In this document: positions 31,695 through 42,341 of the stretch, in pieces
Layout of the letters: each line of letters opens with the position of its first letter
Position numbering within the stretch: the stretch's first letter is position 1
From: Shinisaurus crocodilurus
Taxonomy: Eukaryota > Chordata > Lepidosauria > Squamata > Shinisauridae
Direction: 5' to 3'
Assembly (NCBI GenBank): GCA_021292165.1
Contig: JAHFWL010000433.1
Location: forward strand, 65,001-129,000
Length of the DNA: 64,000 bases
The notes under the pieces: generated by a model
The model's database searches: none
The model's input: the letters and a program-made list of their open reading frames with translations, nothing else
What the model was told of the DNA's origin: nothing
Program-made: the position numbers and the translations under genes

Positions 31695-32640
31695 CTTTTT
31701 ACACAGACACCTGGCTCACCCCTCCCACTGCTAATGAGGGAAATAACTATCATCATCTCTGCCTTCCTGGGCCATCTTAGCTCCCACCACAACACATCAC
31801 CTGAATATTACAGGTTATCAATGTCTTTTGTCAGGTCTTCAGAGCTACTGCCCCAGGCTAACCCACACTGATATAACATAATTTCTAACGTAATTCTGTC
31901 AAGAAACCCATAACAATACAAAGTCACCCCCCATCCCTAGCTGCCCAGATGTGTCTGTCAGTTACATCTTGTTGCTGTTGTAGAGTCTGGATTCCTCAAG
32001 CCAAACTAGATGTAGTGGGCTGGTTTGCAGGACATGACAGCCCATCGCGGCTTGATTTAGCTGTAGGGCCTGTTGCATCATGCCATATGCCCACGGAAAC
32101 CTGGTTTACCGTGGCTCATGGTGTCATGCAAACCCAGGTGGCATGGGTTGTGGGGAGTGGGCAGCAGCCCAACAACAGTCCCAATCACCAATCATTTGGT
32201 GGTTTCCCGGCTTTTGTGCATTTCCCCTCTCATTCTAAAAGGTTGAAATGCCTCTCCTAAGGCTTAATGACTGGCCACAAGAGCTTTAAGCGAAAATAGG
32301 CTGGCATTTGGGGTATTGTGGCCCTGCCCTAATTGTTTTTGACCCCATCCCATTTTCCATTCAGCCCCACCCACCACTGGAATGCAGCCCCCATGAACTC
32401 CTCCGAAATTGAATTCAGCCCTTGGGCTGAAAGAGGTTTAACAACCCTGCCATAAAGTGAGGAAGAAAGCTGGATATCTGTAAAGATGTGATGGAAATGT
32501 GTCAAGGAACCACGGTCAGTTGTAGCTCCCCAGAACATTCCGTACTAGTTCACTTGTGCAGTTCCCCTTCATTCTGATGGGACTCATGCGTGAGGAGTTT
32601 CTCATGGGTTGTGCCTTAAATTTTATGATATCCTTCTGGT
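31695..32640. other. unassigned flank with a degenerate foldback
   Basis: 32,020-32,200 has GGGCTGGTTTGCAGGACATG and CATGGTGTCATGCAAACCCA in inverse relation, similar to the foldback repeat at 57,700-57,975. Nothing else is recognised. Confidence 0.4.
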
Positions 32641-32647
32641 GGTTAGG

Positions 32648-32818
32648 AAAGAACCATAACTCAGTGGTAGAGGACATGCTTTGCATACAGGAAGTCCCGG
32701 GTTCACTCTCTGGCATCTCCACTTGAAAGGATCTTGGATAGCCACTGCTAATCGAAGTAGACAGAACTGGGCTAGATGGACCCATGATGTGACTCAGTAT
32801 AAGGCACTTTCCTATGTT
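32648..32818 (+). mobile_element. tRNA-Ala-derived SINE
   Basis: ACCATAACTCAGTGGTAGAG, CATGCTTTGCATACAG, CCCGGGTTCACTCTCTGGC (box B), GGGCTAGATGGACCCATGA and GACTCAGTATAAGGCACTTT. The anticodon-loop region CTTTGCATA matches tRNA-Ala(UGC). Confidence 0.83.
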
Positions 32819-33309
32819 CAGGTAAGACTATGTTCATATATCCCAGGAAACCATTTGGGGAATCTGTGCTTGAATACATCGCACGCTCCCAAGCATTTTG
32901 CTGTGTTGGCCAGTTTTTGAGGGACTTTCTCAGTACGAATTCCTAGATTAAGACTGTGCTTGTGTTTAAGCATTACTAGAATCTCTTGTATTTATTTTGT
33001 AATGAACACACACACACATATATATATTACAGCGAATGTCAGAAATTTGGTGACTATTGACATTATGACAGTCCCGCATAAATTTTGTGAATGCCTGAAA
33101 ACTCAAGAGACTCACTGGCGAATGTTAGCAGCCACCTAAATATGACTGCCAATGTTCACTTGTCTATATCCCCAAAGTGGGGAAAGATATATCTATTTTC
33201 AGGCATTCACAATATTCATCTGACCTTGTTGGCATTCACATGTAAATGTTGACGTTCATCCAATGTTGGACATTTATAATATCATATAGTTGTTGCTCAC
33301 ATGGAATTT

Positions 33310-33345
<36 letters not shown>

Positions 33346-33930
33346 ACCACCACCACCACCACCACCACCACTCAAGAAACCCCAAGGAGGACTTTCTGAT
33401 GCTAGAATTAAAAAAAAAAGTGGTGGTGTTGGGGGGGGGGGTCATCTTGGCCTCTAAAGAACAGCTAAGTAACTGCAACTTAATTTTAGCTCTAACAGTA
33501 TCATTACAGTGCCAACGACTGGGTAATTTTACAGATTAAGGATGCTGATTCTGAATATCATAGTTTTGGAATGTTTATATAGTGAAGTATCTTGTTAAGA
33601 TGACATTGCTACTGAGGTCGATGGTCTTTCTAAAGAATGTGTGAGAGCAGAGGTTAAATACAGAGTTTATTTTCCCAGTAGATTTAACACTACACAGAAA
33701 GTTAAGAACTGAAACTTAATTAGCACTGGTATTAGGTACTTTGATAATAACAGTGACCCAGTTCTGGAGGGTTTTTTTTTTTTTTTTTTTTTTTTTTTTG
33801 TACAACAGCCATGTGCTTGTCTTTTCCATACCATTTTACAAGCTTTAACCCTTACCACTTGGCTGTGAAGAGGTTATGGGCAAAATCGGTCAGGAAGTTC
33901 TCTCCCACGCAAACCACATTCAAATGAACG
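32819..33930. other. unassigned stretch with simple repeats
   Basis: (CA)n near 33,005, a compound (AC)n(ACC)n at 33,312-33,372, G- and A-runs near 33,410-33,440, and poly-T at 33,772-33,799. No gene is recognised. Confidence 0.6.
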
Positions 33931-33934
33931 GGGA

Positions 33935-34920
33935 CTTATTTATTTATTTTAGAATAGTTATATACCATTTCCCATTTTAAAAAACCCAAAGCAGTTTACA
34001 GCAAATTATCAAACAATACATCATTATAATAACACAACAACATTCAGACTCGTTAATGGTTGGGGAAAACCAGGGTAAACAAATACATTTTTAATAATCG
34101 TCGAAAGCACTTGATCACCGGTGCCTGATATATCACAGAGGGGAGGTCATTCCAGAGGGAGGGCGCCCCCACAGAGAAGTCCCATTGCTGTGTTGCTGCC
34201 AGATGGGGCTCTGCAGGATGTAGGGATGTGCGAGGAATCCAGTTGGGGGGGTCAAAATCCTGCGAATTGGCCCAGCTCGACACCCCCCCCCGGATTCCTG
34301 CCCGTCAACCCAGCGCTGGCACTGACTTGCTCAGATGTGAGTCAAGCCAGCACGCGATCTTCCGCTTTTATAGCGGGCCATGATTTGTGTACTTTTAAAA
34401 ACAACAACAACAGGGAAATTTGCATAAATTCTGGCCAGAATTTATGCAAATTTCCCTGTCTTATAAAAAAACAAACCATGCAAATTTTGGCCCGCTTTAA
34501 AAGTGGAAGCTGCGAAAAAAAACCCAACTTGGCTCGCTCTCGGCTGTTGAGTCGGCCAAGGTGCTGAAAGTCCGCCAAGTGCAAGTGGGTTGAGTTTCTC
34601 AGTGTTGCCCATCCCTAGTATGGGCGGCACAGACGGCAAGGCCTCTCCGAGGATCGTAGTGGTCTAACGTGCCTATATAAGGGGAGCGATCTTTCAGGTA
34701 ACCTAGTCCTAAGTCGTCTATGGCTTTATATGTCAATAATAATACCCTGGCTCAGAAGCAAACTGGCAGCCAGTGTAGCTCTTTCAGCACAGGTGTTACA
34801 TGCACATGGCAAGGCACTCAACAGCCTCGCCGCAGCATCCTGCACTAGCCGCATCTTCTGGACCAGCCTCAAGGGCAGCCCCACATAGAGAGCACATCAC
34901 ATATTAAGTAAGGTACAAGA
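33935..34920 (-). pseudogene. L2-clade LINE remnant, split by a foldback element
   Basis: Minus-strand frame 34,053-34,283 includes QQWDFSVGAPSLWNDLPSVI and CFRRLLKMYLF, the conserved C terminus of L2-type ORFs. Upstream LINE sequence resumes at about 34,620 (GGCAGCCAGTGTAGCTC, CAAGGGCAGCCCCACATAGA), the same region seen at 6,020-6,180. The TTTATTTATTTTAGAATAG tail lies at 33,935. The intervening 34,218-34,618 is a separate insertion. The ORF is broken and truncated. Confidence 0.72.
34218..34618. mobile_element. foldback element with perfect 48-bp palindrome
   Basis: It begins TAGGGATGTGCGAGG and ends GTTGCCCATCCCTA, an imperfect terminal repeat. At its centre 34,413-34,460 is an exact palindrome, each 24-bp half including AAATTTGCATAAATTCTGG. 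Outside that, CTTCCGCTTTTATAGCGGGC pairs imperfectly with GCCCGCTTTAAAAGTGGAAG. I see no clean target duplication. Confidence 0.75.
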
Positions 34921-35692
34921 TTAATACACACACTTAAATAAATGCATATATGACTCTTTAAAGAGAGAAAGGGAATGAGAGAGATTGAGAGGAAGGCTAC
35001 TTGCTCCGCTAAGGCAACGCCTGCTGCTACAGATGACTGCAATCCAGGGATGAGTTCCAGGCACTTAGGCCCCAATGAAATCAGTGAATGTAAGCATGCA
35101 TAACCGTGCACTGATTTGCTGCCTCCAGACCGAGGATGAAGGCTATCCTCAACTCTGGACAAAGCAGTTCCTGTTCTGCCCAGGTCAGTCCTGGACATCT
35201 GGCAATCCTAGCACCTTTGGGAATGTGTTAATATTTTTTCTGCACAGAGGTAGTTTACCGAACTTAAGTAAATATTATTTGAGCCCATAACTAAAAGAAA
35301 AACATCACCCAAACAAGGGGGAAGGCAAGTGCGTCATCTTTTCCCTTATAAAATACTTTTGAACTGTTTGAGCCCAGAAATAACTAATTAAACTACTAGT
35401 GTTGGGGGAAAGTAGGCATAAACATAAACAGCGACTAGAGGCGAGGTTATGCGTTGCTCTTATTGTTATTGTTATGGTGGTGGCTGCCATCTTACATGAT
35501 TCTTCTTTGCGAAGTACCATAGGTCAGAGCCCTCCTCTGAGAGGTTTACGATATAAAATTAATCACAGAGGAAAAAGAACGGAAGAATATACATGTATTT
35601 CAGCTACATGTACTTAGGTTTGGTTATAGTAGGCTAGGACAGCCTTCCCCAGAATGGTAGCCAAGGATGATTTAAGATGATTTTGCCAAACA
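34921..35692. other. unassigned stretch
   Basis: No gene or strong repeat is recognised. Confidence 0.35.
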
Positions 35693-35700
35693 AACTAGAT

Positions 35701-35813
35701 CAACCTTCCTCAATCTGGTACCCTCCATATGTGTTGTACTGCAAGTGTGCTGGTTGGTAACATTGGGACTTGCAGTCCAATACAACTGGAGGGCACCAGA
35801 TTGGGGGAGGCTG
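35701..35813. mobile_element. palindromic hAT MITE
   Basis: Ends are CAACCTTCCTCAATCTGG and CCAGATTGGGGGAGGCTG. Flanking octamers AACTAGAT and AACCAGAT match at 7 of 8. Confidence 0.83.
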
Positions 35814-35837
35814 AACCAGATATATGTGAGTTTGTTT

Positions 35838-36175
35838 TGACTGAGTTCAGACAACATGATAACCCAAACTCAAGGGTTGAGTATACGTTGAGTGTGGGTT
35901 GTTGTTGAAACGTGAGTTGTTGAAACGTGGGTTATCGTATTGTCTGAATCCAGCTGAGATATTGAGCCATGGTGAACAACCCACAGTTCATAACCCAACA
36001 ACAAACCATGGGTTCTCTTCATGGGTTGTTCAATAAGCTATGGCTTGTTAGCACAGCTGAGTTCAGGCAACATGATAACCCACGGTTCAACGATAACCCA
36101 CGGTTCAACAACAACCTGCACTCAACCCATACTCAACCCTTGAGTGTGGGTCATTGTGTTGTTTGAACCCAGTCA
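35838..36175. mobile_element. GGTTCAGACAACACG-family foldback element
   Basis: It opens GAGTTCAGACAACATGATAA and closes TTGTGTTGTTTGAACCCAGT, with the internal half-copies GTATTGTCTGAATCCAGCTG and CAGCTGAGTTCAGGCAACAT. The doubled-palindrome layout is the same as at 23,736 and 62,500. Confidence 0.75.
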
Positions 36176-36367
36176 CTGTGTACCTTTGACATCCCGGGGG
36201 AAAATTGAAGGTACTTTGCATCCTCCAGGCTATGCTTCTTAGGAAATCGTAATCAGCATGTCTTGTCTCCTATTATTCTGTGTGCATGAATTTAACACGG
36301 GAAGATGTGGGCATCAGAGATGTGGCATCTGAACTTCTAAAAAACCTCTCTCCCCTAATTCAGCAAG

Positions 36368-36570
36368 GGGGAACATAGGAAACTGCGTTATACGGAGTCA
36401 AGCCATTGAACTACCTAGACCATTATTGTCTACACTGACTGGCAGCAATGGCTCTCCAGGATTTCAGGCAAGTGTTTTTCCAGTCCGTCCTACCTGGTAA
36501 TGCTGGGGATTGAACCTGGGATCTTCTGCATGCAAAACATGGTCTCTATTTCTGAGCTACTGTCTTTTCT
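36368..36570 (-). mobile_element. tRNA-Ala SINE, target of the L1
   Basis: Inverted SINE (GGAACATAGGAAACTGCGTT to GCATGCAAAACATGGTC and TCTGAGCTAC). The L1 inserted at its tRNA-like head, and the 16-bp target duplication AGCTACTGTCTTTTCT begins inside it at 36,555. Confidence 0.8.
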
Positions 36571-36792
36571 TTTTTTTTTTTTAAATTTGTTTATTTGAAT
36601 TTTAACATATACAAAACAACCGAACAACCAACAAAACATCTAATCCATTACAGAAATTGTATTAGATCAGCACAAAGTAAATCCCCCCCCCCCGAACCAA
36701 CATTCAAAGGAACAAATCTGGCTGGGCACCTTTTCCGGAGTCTTTTTCGGCCATAAAGTAGTCAGTTTTGTGATAGGTGGATATTTGTAAGT

Positions 36793-39700
36793 TTATTGCA
36801 TCCAAATGTACTGGAAGGCTTGAGGTATTTTTGTTGTAGATGTTCTGTATGAAAATTGGATAAAAGGCCACCATTCTGCTTCAAAAGAGTTTGTTTTCTT
36901 TTTCCCCCCTGCAATTCTCAATTTTTGAGTTAATTTTTCAATTAATGCAATTTCCCATACCACATTATACCAGTGATTGATGGTTAGCCCTTTGGCATCT
37001 TTCCATCCTCTTGCTATTAGTAATTTAGCAGCTTGTAATAGAAATCTTATTAGGTTCTTGTATAATAAATTTTTATTATCTCTTTGAAAAATGTTTAATA
37101 TTGCTAATTCTGGAGTTTTAGTTATCTCTGTCCCTACAATTTTAGATATTTCTTTGAAAACTATTGTCCAGAAGCGGGATACTTGCTTACAGGACCACCA
37201 CATATGTTTGTGTGATCCGATTTCTCCACAGGCTCTCCAGCATAGGGGAGAGTAGTTTTTATTAATATGAGATATTTTGTGAGGAGTCCAGTGCCATTTC
37301 TGTATTATTTTCAGTGAGAGTTCTTTGAATTTTTGTTGAAATCGCTTTAAACGGGAATTCATCCCATATATTTTCCCATTCTTCATCTTCTATTTGCATT
37401 CCCCATTCTCTTTCCCATTTTCTTTTAAGAGGAAGGCTATTTCCCATGTCTGTTTTTATCAGAAGTGCATATAAATCTGACATTAATCCTTTTTCCTGAT
37501 CTGTAAAAGTTAATAATATCTTTTCAAATTGTGTCAGATCTCTGGTGCCTTGTTTTTTCACATTCTCTAGTCTAATGAATGAGCTTATTTGGTACCATTG
37601 TAACCAAGTAATTGCTGTATTTCGTAATGTGTTTCTCCATGTGTCTCTTGGTAGTGGTTGTGAGTTATTATATAAGTCTCGTAATATCAATAGGTTATTA
37701 TTTTTCAGTGATTCTCTAGATATCTGTATGTCTTTAACTGGAAAATTTGGGTGTGCATAGAGTGGTATTAATGGTGAAATTCCTGGCATCAGTGTCTCCT
37801 TTCTTCGTTTCCATATCTTTAATATTATTTCCATATTGGAGTGTTGATTTTGTATACCTTGTGTTATTCGTTTTTTGACAAAGGGTATTGTGTGTGGATT
37901 ATCTTGTGCTAACAAAAAATTTTCTATTTTGACCCAATGTTTATTTTTATTATCTGCCATGAATGATAATAGATGTCTCAGTTGGTAAGCTTCATAGTAT
38001 AATTTAGTGATGGAATTCCCCACCCTCCATCAATGGTGGGTCTGTATCTGAGATTTCTTGCCATACGTGGTTTCTTACCATTAAATATAAATTTTTCTAG
38101 GGTGTCTTGCCATGATTTAAGCCATCTCATAGGTACTTCTATGGGTAGAACATAAAATAAGTATGTGAATTTAGGTATAACTATCATTTGATGGTGGCTA
38201 ATTTGTTCATTGTAGTTAAGTTCAATCTTTTCCATCTTTTGAGGTCTTTCTTGATATTTTCCCATACTTTGGAATAGTTTAGTGTGAAGGTTTGTTTGGG
38301 TTTTTTGCAACTTGAACTCCTAGATATCTAAAGGCTTTGTGAACTATAGGAATTTGTAGATTTTTAGAAATGTCAAGTTGATTGTTTGCCCCTATATTAT
38401 AACTCATGAAGTCAGATTTGTCGTAATTTACTTTTAAGCTAGACGCTGCTTGAAAATCTTGCAGTTCTTGACGTAGTGGTTGCAGTGCCTCTATTGGGTT
38501 TTGTATTGTTAATATCAAATCATCAGCATACATGCTGAGTAAGTATGGTTGATCTTGAATTTGTATACCTTGTATAGCGTCATTATGTCTGAGTCTGTCT
38601 GCTAGAAATTCTATAACTAAATTGAATAACAGAGGGGATAGGGGGCAACCCTGTTTGGTTCCTGCATTTAGTTGAAAAGGGCGTGAATCATAAGAATTGA
38701 ATCGTATATTTGCTGTTGTTTTGTTATATATGGCATTGAGAATGTGAGAGAAATTTGGGCCAAAGTTGTACACAGATGTGCTCTCCAGTAAGAACTGTAA
38801 ATTAACACTGTCAAATGCTTTGAACAAGTCTAGAGCAATTATGGCTAGCGGGGGTGTTTGTTTTTTTACTGTATTTTATTATGCTATATAGCCTGCGTAC
38901 AGGGTCTGCTATATATCTTTTTGGAATAAAACCATGTTGATCTTCATGTATTATTTCTCCTATCACAAATTTTAATCTATTAGCCCATATGGTGGTAAAT
39001 ATTTTATAATCTATATTTAATAAAGAGATGGGTCTGTATGATTCTGGGAGCTCAGGATTTTTCCCTGGTTTTAATATCAAGATGATTCTGGATTGTGTCC
39101 ATGTGTTAGGAAGTGAGGCTCCATCTAGAATTTCATTATATAATGACAATAGTCTTGGGGCTAATAATTCTGTATATGCTTTATAAAATTCACTTGTAAA
39201 ACCATCGGGTCCCGGTGACTTGTTGGGTTTTTGTGTTTTAATGGCTTCTGTTATTTCTTCTATCGTAATCTTTTGTTCTAGGATTTGTTTACTTGCTTCA
39301 GTTAGTCCTGGGATGTTTGTTTTGCTCTGATACTTTCTAATTGTGTTCCTGTCTTTTTCTTCCCCTTTGTATAGTTTTTCAAAATAGTCTACAAAAATGT
39401 CACCCATCTCTTCTATGTCATATGTTTTATTCCCCTGTTTGTTTTTAAGAGCATTTATTTTGTTTTTGTCCCTCCTTTTTTTTACCCTGTTTGCCAAGAG
39501 TTTGGATCCCTTTCCATCAAATTCATAATGTTTTTGTTTAATATATAGTAAATTTATCATGGTTTGATCTAATTCCAATAAATTTAATTCTGTCCTTTTC
39601 TTCTCCATTTGTTGTCTGATCTTTTGTTCCCCTGTTCGTTTATATTGTACAGTAAGTCTTTCCAGTTCTAATTCTGTTTCTGATTTTCGCGTCCGTCTCT

Positions 39701-40655
39701 TTTTATTTATGTGGCTCATCTCTTTGATACTCAGTCCTCTAAGAACCGCTTTCATTGCTTCCCATCTGGTCCTTTCTGTTGTGTCCCCTGCTTTATTTTC
39801 TGTGAAGTAGTTGTCTATTCCCTTTTGTAAATTTTCTCTGCTTTCTTTGTTTGTTAAAAGGATGGGATTGAATCGCCATATATAATTGCTCTTGGTATAG
39901 TTGTTTACTGTGAGTTGGACAGATACCGGTGCATGGTCTGTCACTTTTATGGGTCCTATATCTGCCACTGTGACGTTTTGCATCAGTGTACTAGTTAGCA
40001 TAATTGTGTCTAGCCTTGAGAAAGTTCCATGTACCCTGGAACAAAATGTGTGTGTGTAGTCTTTGTTGTTAAGTTCTGCCCATACCTCCCTTAAATTAAA
40101 TTTGTGAATTATGTTTAAAAGTTTTCCTGCTCGTGTGCTATGTGAGTCTGTTTTATTATATAATCTTATATCTTTTTGTACTTTTCTAGGTTCAGCTCCT
40201 TGCATGTTCCAATTAGTGTCTGCTCCAATTATTGCCTCTGCTTTTGAAAAGGTTCTCAACTTTTTCAAAACTTTATGTAGGAAGTCTAGCTGTCTTTCGT
40301 TTGGACTGTATAATGAGGCTAATACTATTTGTTTGTTTTGATTTAGTGTTCCCTCTACAAATACGTATCTGCCATTGGGGTCTTTCTGTACTTGCCGTAT
40401 TGCAAAGTCCACTGTGTTATGTATTAATATTGCTACTCCCCTGGATTTGTTTGTTCCTTTTGCTATATGTACAGTTTTCCATTGACTACTGTTAAAAATT
40501 CCTTCCCTTTTTTGGGCTTTGTGTGTCTCTTGTAGAAATAGTATTTTTGGTTTTAGATCTCTTATTAGTTTATGAAGCCTCGCCCTTTTTAACTGATTCC
40601 CCATGCCTTTAATGTTTAGAGTTAGCACCTTAAGGTCTCCCATGGTATATACCAA
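36793..40655 (-). pseudogene. L1 ORF2 (endonuclease-reverse transcriptase), four frameshifts
   Basis: The start MVYTMGDLKVLTLNIKGMGN opens an APE-type endonuclease with QETH, GADTNW, FSRLDT and TDHAPV motifs within the first 250 residues. Then come NKSPGPDGFTSEFYKAYTE, LPESYRPISLLNIDYKIF and QHGFIPKR of the RT (about residues 480-590). The frame breaks near 38,820-38,880, then AFDSVN, TKQGCPLSPLLFNL and the catalytic YADD (about 38,519-38,530) follow. Further breaks are near 38,290, 38,000 and 37,320. The C terminus keeps the CWRACGEIGSHKHMWWSC knuckle. Total span of about 1,290 codons matches L1 ORF2. It is non-functional as read, unless some frame breaks are sequencing errors. Confidence 0.93.
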
Positions 40656-41137
40656 TTTCTGTCTGCCTTGCCCATTGTCGCACCCAGCTCAGTCGTGTCC
40701 TCCCTCCCTCCCCTGTCATTCCCCAACCTTCTCATTTTCCCTAACTTTAAAACTCCTTTGCAGCTCTCTCTTAGCATAACTAAAGCTGCGAATGCAGGTG
40801 AGATCCTCCCCTCCCCTTACAGAGAGAGTGATTCACGTGTTCTTCACCCTGCCTTGAGGCTATGGTTTGTTCTTTTCAGATTCCTTAAAACTATAACTGA
40901 GCAGGTCAATCTATTCCTTCATAGATTGACTACATAGAGGCAAGAATCCCCCCCCCCATTTTATCAATAGTTTAAAACAGCGTGACTCTACAAACAAAGA
41001 ATATTTTCTCTCCCCTTTGGGGCTAGTCTCCCTCCTCCCTTTTCCTCCCCCTTTGCTATGCATTTGAATATTTACACTTCAATTGTCTTTCACTTTGTTT
41101 TTGTCACCTCCTGTGGTTCACTGTTACTCAGTTTCTC

Positions 41138-42193
41138 TCATCTCTTCCTTTGTGGCAGAGTTCTCAGGATTCTTGGGGTCTGTGGATTTTCATAGTCATT
41201 TCTTTCCCGCCTGTTTTTTCGGTGTCTTACAGTGTTCCAGCCATCTCCTTGTGGCTTTTGGCCTGCTGCTTCTTCTCCATTATCTGTTTCTTCCTGAGTA
41301 GCCTCTGCCGGGAGTTCGATGCTTAGTGTTCTGAATAGCTCAGTCATTTCCAGGGGGGAGGCTGCAATCAGCGTGTGTCCCTTGTTGGGGATTATTATCT
41401 TGAAGGGGAATCCCCAGTGATATTTAAGCCCCAGTTCTCGTAGTTTCAATGTGTAGGGCTTGAGGAGTCTTCTTTTCTGCAGCGTCTCTGGTGCCAGGTC
41501 TTGCATAATCATTACAGGTTTGTCATTATATTTTATTTCTTTTAAAAGTCTTAGCTTTTTAAAGAATTCGTCTTTCTTGTTGTATCTGCTGAAACATATT
41601 ACCAAGTCTCTTGGAAAGCTGGAGTTTTTTCTTCTGGGTCCTAGTGCCCTGTGAGCTCTTTCTAAGTCATCAGCTTCTATCGGGCAGTCTGGAGTTAATG
41701 AGGTCAGCCATTTTGCTATAAAAACCTTAATGTTTTCACCTTCTGCTTCTTCTTCCAAGTTTTTTATTCTCAGATTACACCTTCGGTTGCGATTTTCTTG
41801 GTCTTCAATCTTTGATTTATTTTCCGCTACCGCTCTTTGTAGGGTTTTTATCTTTTCCTCCTGTTGCTGAGCTTTTTCTGCAGCTTTATTTGCTGTTGTT
41901 TTTACTGCCTCCACCATTTCTGTTATTTCCTTCAATTTGGTGTCCAGCAGTTCTGCCCAATGGTTCATCAGTTCTTGTTTTAATGTTTTTAATTGTTGTA
42001 ATATTGCCTCCTTCATTTCGTTATTCGATATCTGTGCGCTTGATCCTGGCTCTTCTGTGTGTTCTCTGTCTTCTCCAGTAGCCATTTTTATTCTCTGAGT
42101 ATGCTGTACTGCCTTGTGCAGTGTTTTTCTTCCTTTGTAGGGAAAGTAGTGTGTAATCTCGCTGTTTTTCGTTTTGCTAGATTCCTCTGTCAT
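41138..42193 (-). CDS. L1 ORF1 protein (RNA-binding chaperone)
   Basis: This is an uninterrupted 351-codon frame. Residues about 58-135 form a coiled coil with Glu/Lys/Gln heptads (AILQQLKTLKQELM, KAQQQEEKIKTLQRA) that would trimerise. Next is an RRM-like domain starting NRRCNLRIKNLEEE (about 137-150) and a C-terminal domain with PRDLVICFSRYNKKDEFFKK and MQDLAPETLQKRRLLKP. The tail is basic (TVRHRKNRRERN). This is the Transposase_22 / L1 ORF1p layout. It binds L1 RNA and acts in the ribonucleoprotein. The start ATG is 132 bp inside the element and matches the usual position. Confidence 0.95.
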   Translation of the reverse strand: MTEESSKTKNSEITHYFPYKGRKTLHKAVQHTQRIKMATGEDREHTEEPGSSAQISNNEMKEAILQQLKTLKQELMNHWAELLDTKLKEITEMVEAVKTTANKAAEKAQQQEEKIKTLQRAVAENKSKIEDQENRNRRCNLRIKNLEEEAEGENIKVFIAKWLTSLTPDCPIEADDLERAHRALGPRRKNSSFPRDLVICFSRYNKKDEFFKKLRLLKEIKYNDKPVMIMQDLAPETLQKRRLLKPYTLKLRELGLKYHWGFPFKIIIPNKGHTLIAASPLEMTELFRTLSIELPAEATQEETDNGEEAAGQKPQGDGWNTVRHRKNRRERNDYENPQTPRILRTLPQRKR

Positions 42194-42290
42194 TCCCCAT
42201 CAAAACTTTAAGTTTTTGTTGCTTGTTGGGCTTTTTAAAATGTTGTAGAGTCCTCCTTTTTAGTTTTAGGGTGAGGAGCTCTCCCTCTAC

Positions 42291-42303
42291 GCCGCCATCT
42301 CTT
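42291..42303 (-). promoter_or_regulatory. YY1-like site at +23 to +35 of the L1
   Basis: On the minus strand AAGAGATGGCGGC matches the YY1 core (ATGGCGGC). It lies just inside the L1 5' end, where YY1 sites direct the transcription start in human and some other L1 families. A functional role here is inference. Confidence 0.5.
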
Positions 42304-42341
42304 AGGCGTGCTAGCTCCGCCTCCCAGCTACTGTCTTTTCT

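Larger units (their letters stand above)
36555..42341 (-). mobile_element. full-length L1 LINE with 16-bp TSD
   Basis: The duplication AGCTACTGTCTTTTCT lies at 36,555-36,570 and 42,326-42,341. On the minus strand the element starts at 42,325 (GAGGCGGAGCTAGCACG), has a short 5' UTR of about 130 bp, ORF1 (42,193-41,138), a spacer of about 480 bp, ORF2 (40,655-36,793), a 3' UTR of about 210 bp and a poly-A tail (poly-T at 36,571-36,582). Order and sizes fit a vertebrate L1 of about 5.75 kb. ORF1 is intact and the target duplication perfect, so insertion is fairly recent, yet ORF2 has four frame breaks. Confidence 0.95.

Noticed and set aside
30329..31871. Overlapping frames of 189-223 codons in the GC-rich block
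   Set aside because: Several frames are open on both strands at once, with no domain, no conserved motif and high Ala/Arg/Pro/Gly content. Open frames follow from high GC and the repeat structure.
24693..31915. An older LTR enclosing the composite element
   Set aside because: TG...CA ends and AATAAA are suggestive, but no matching 4-6-bp duplication was found at either possible boundary. I left it as a tentative flank note.
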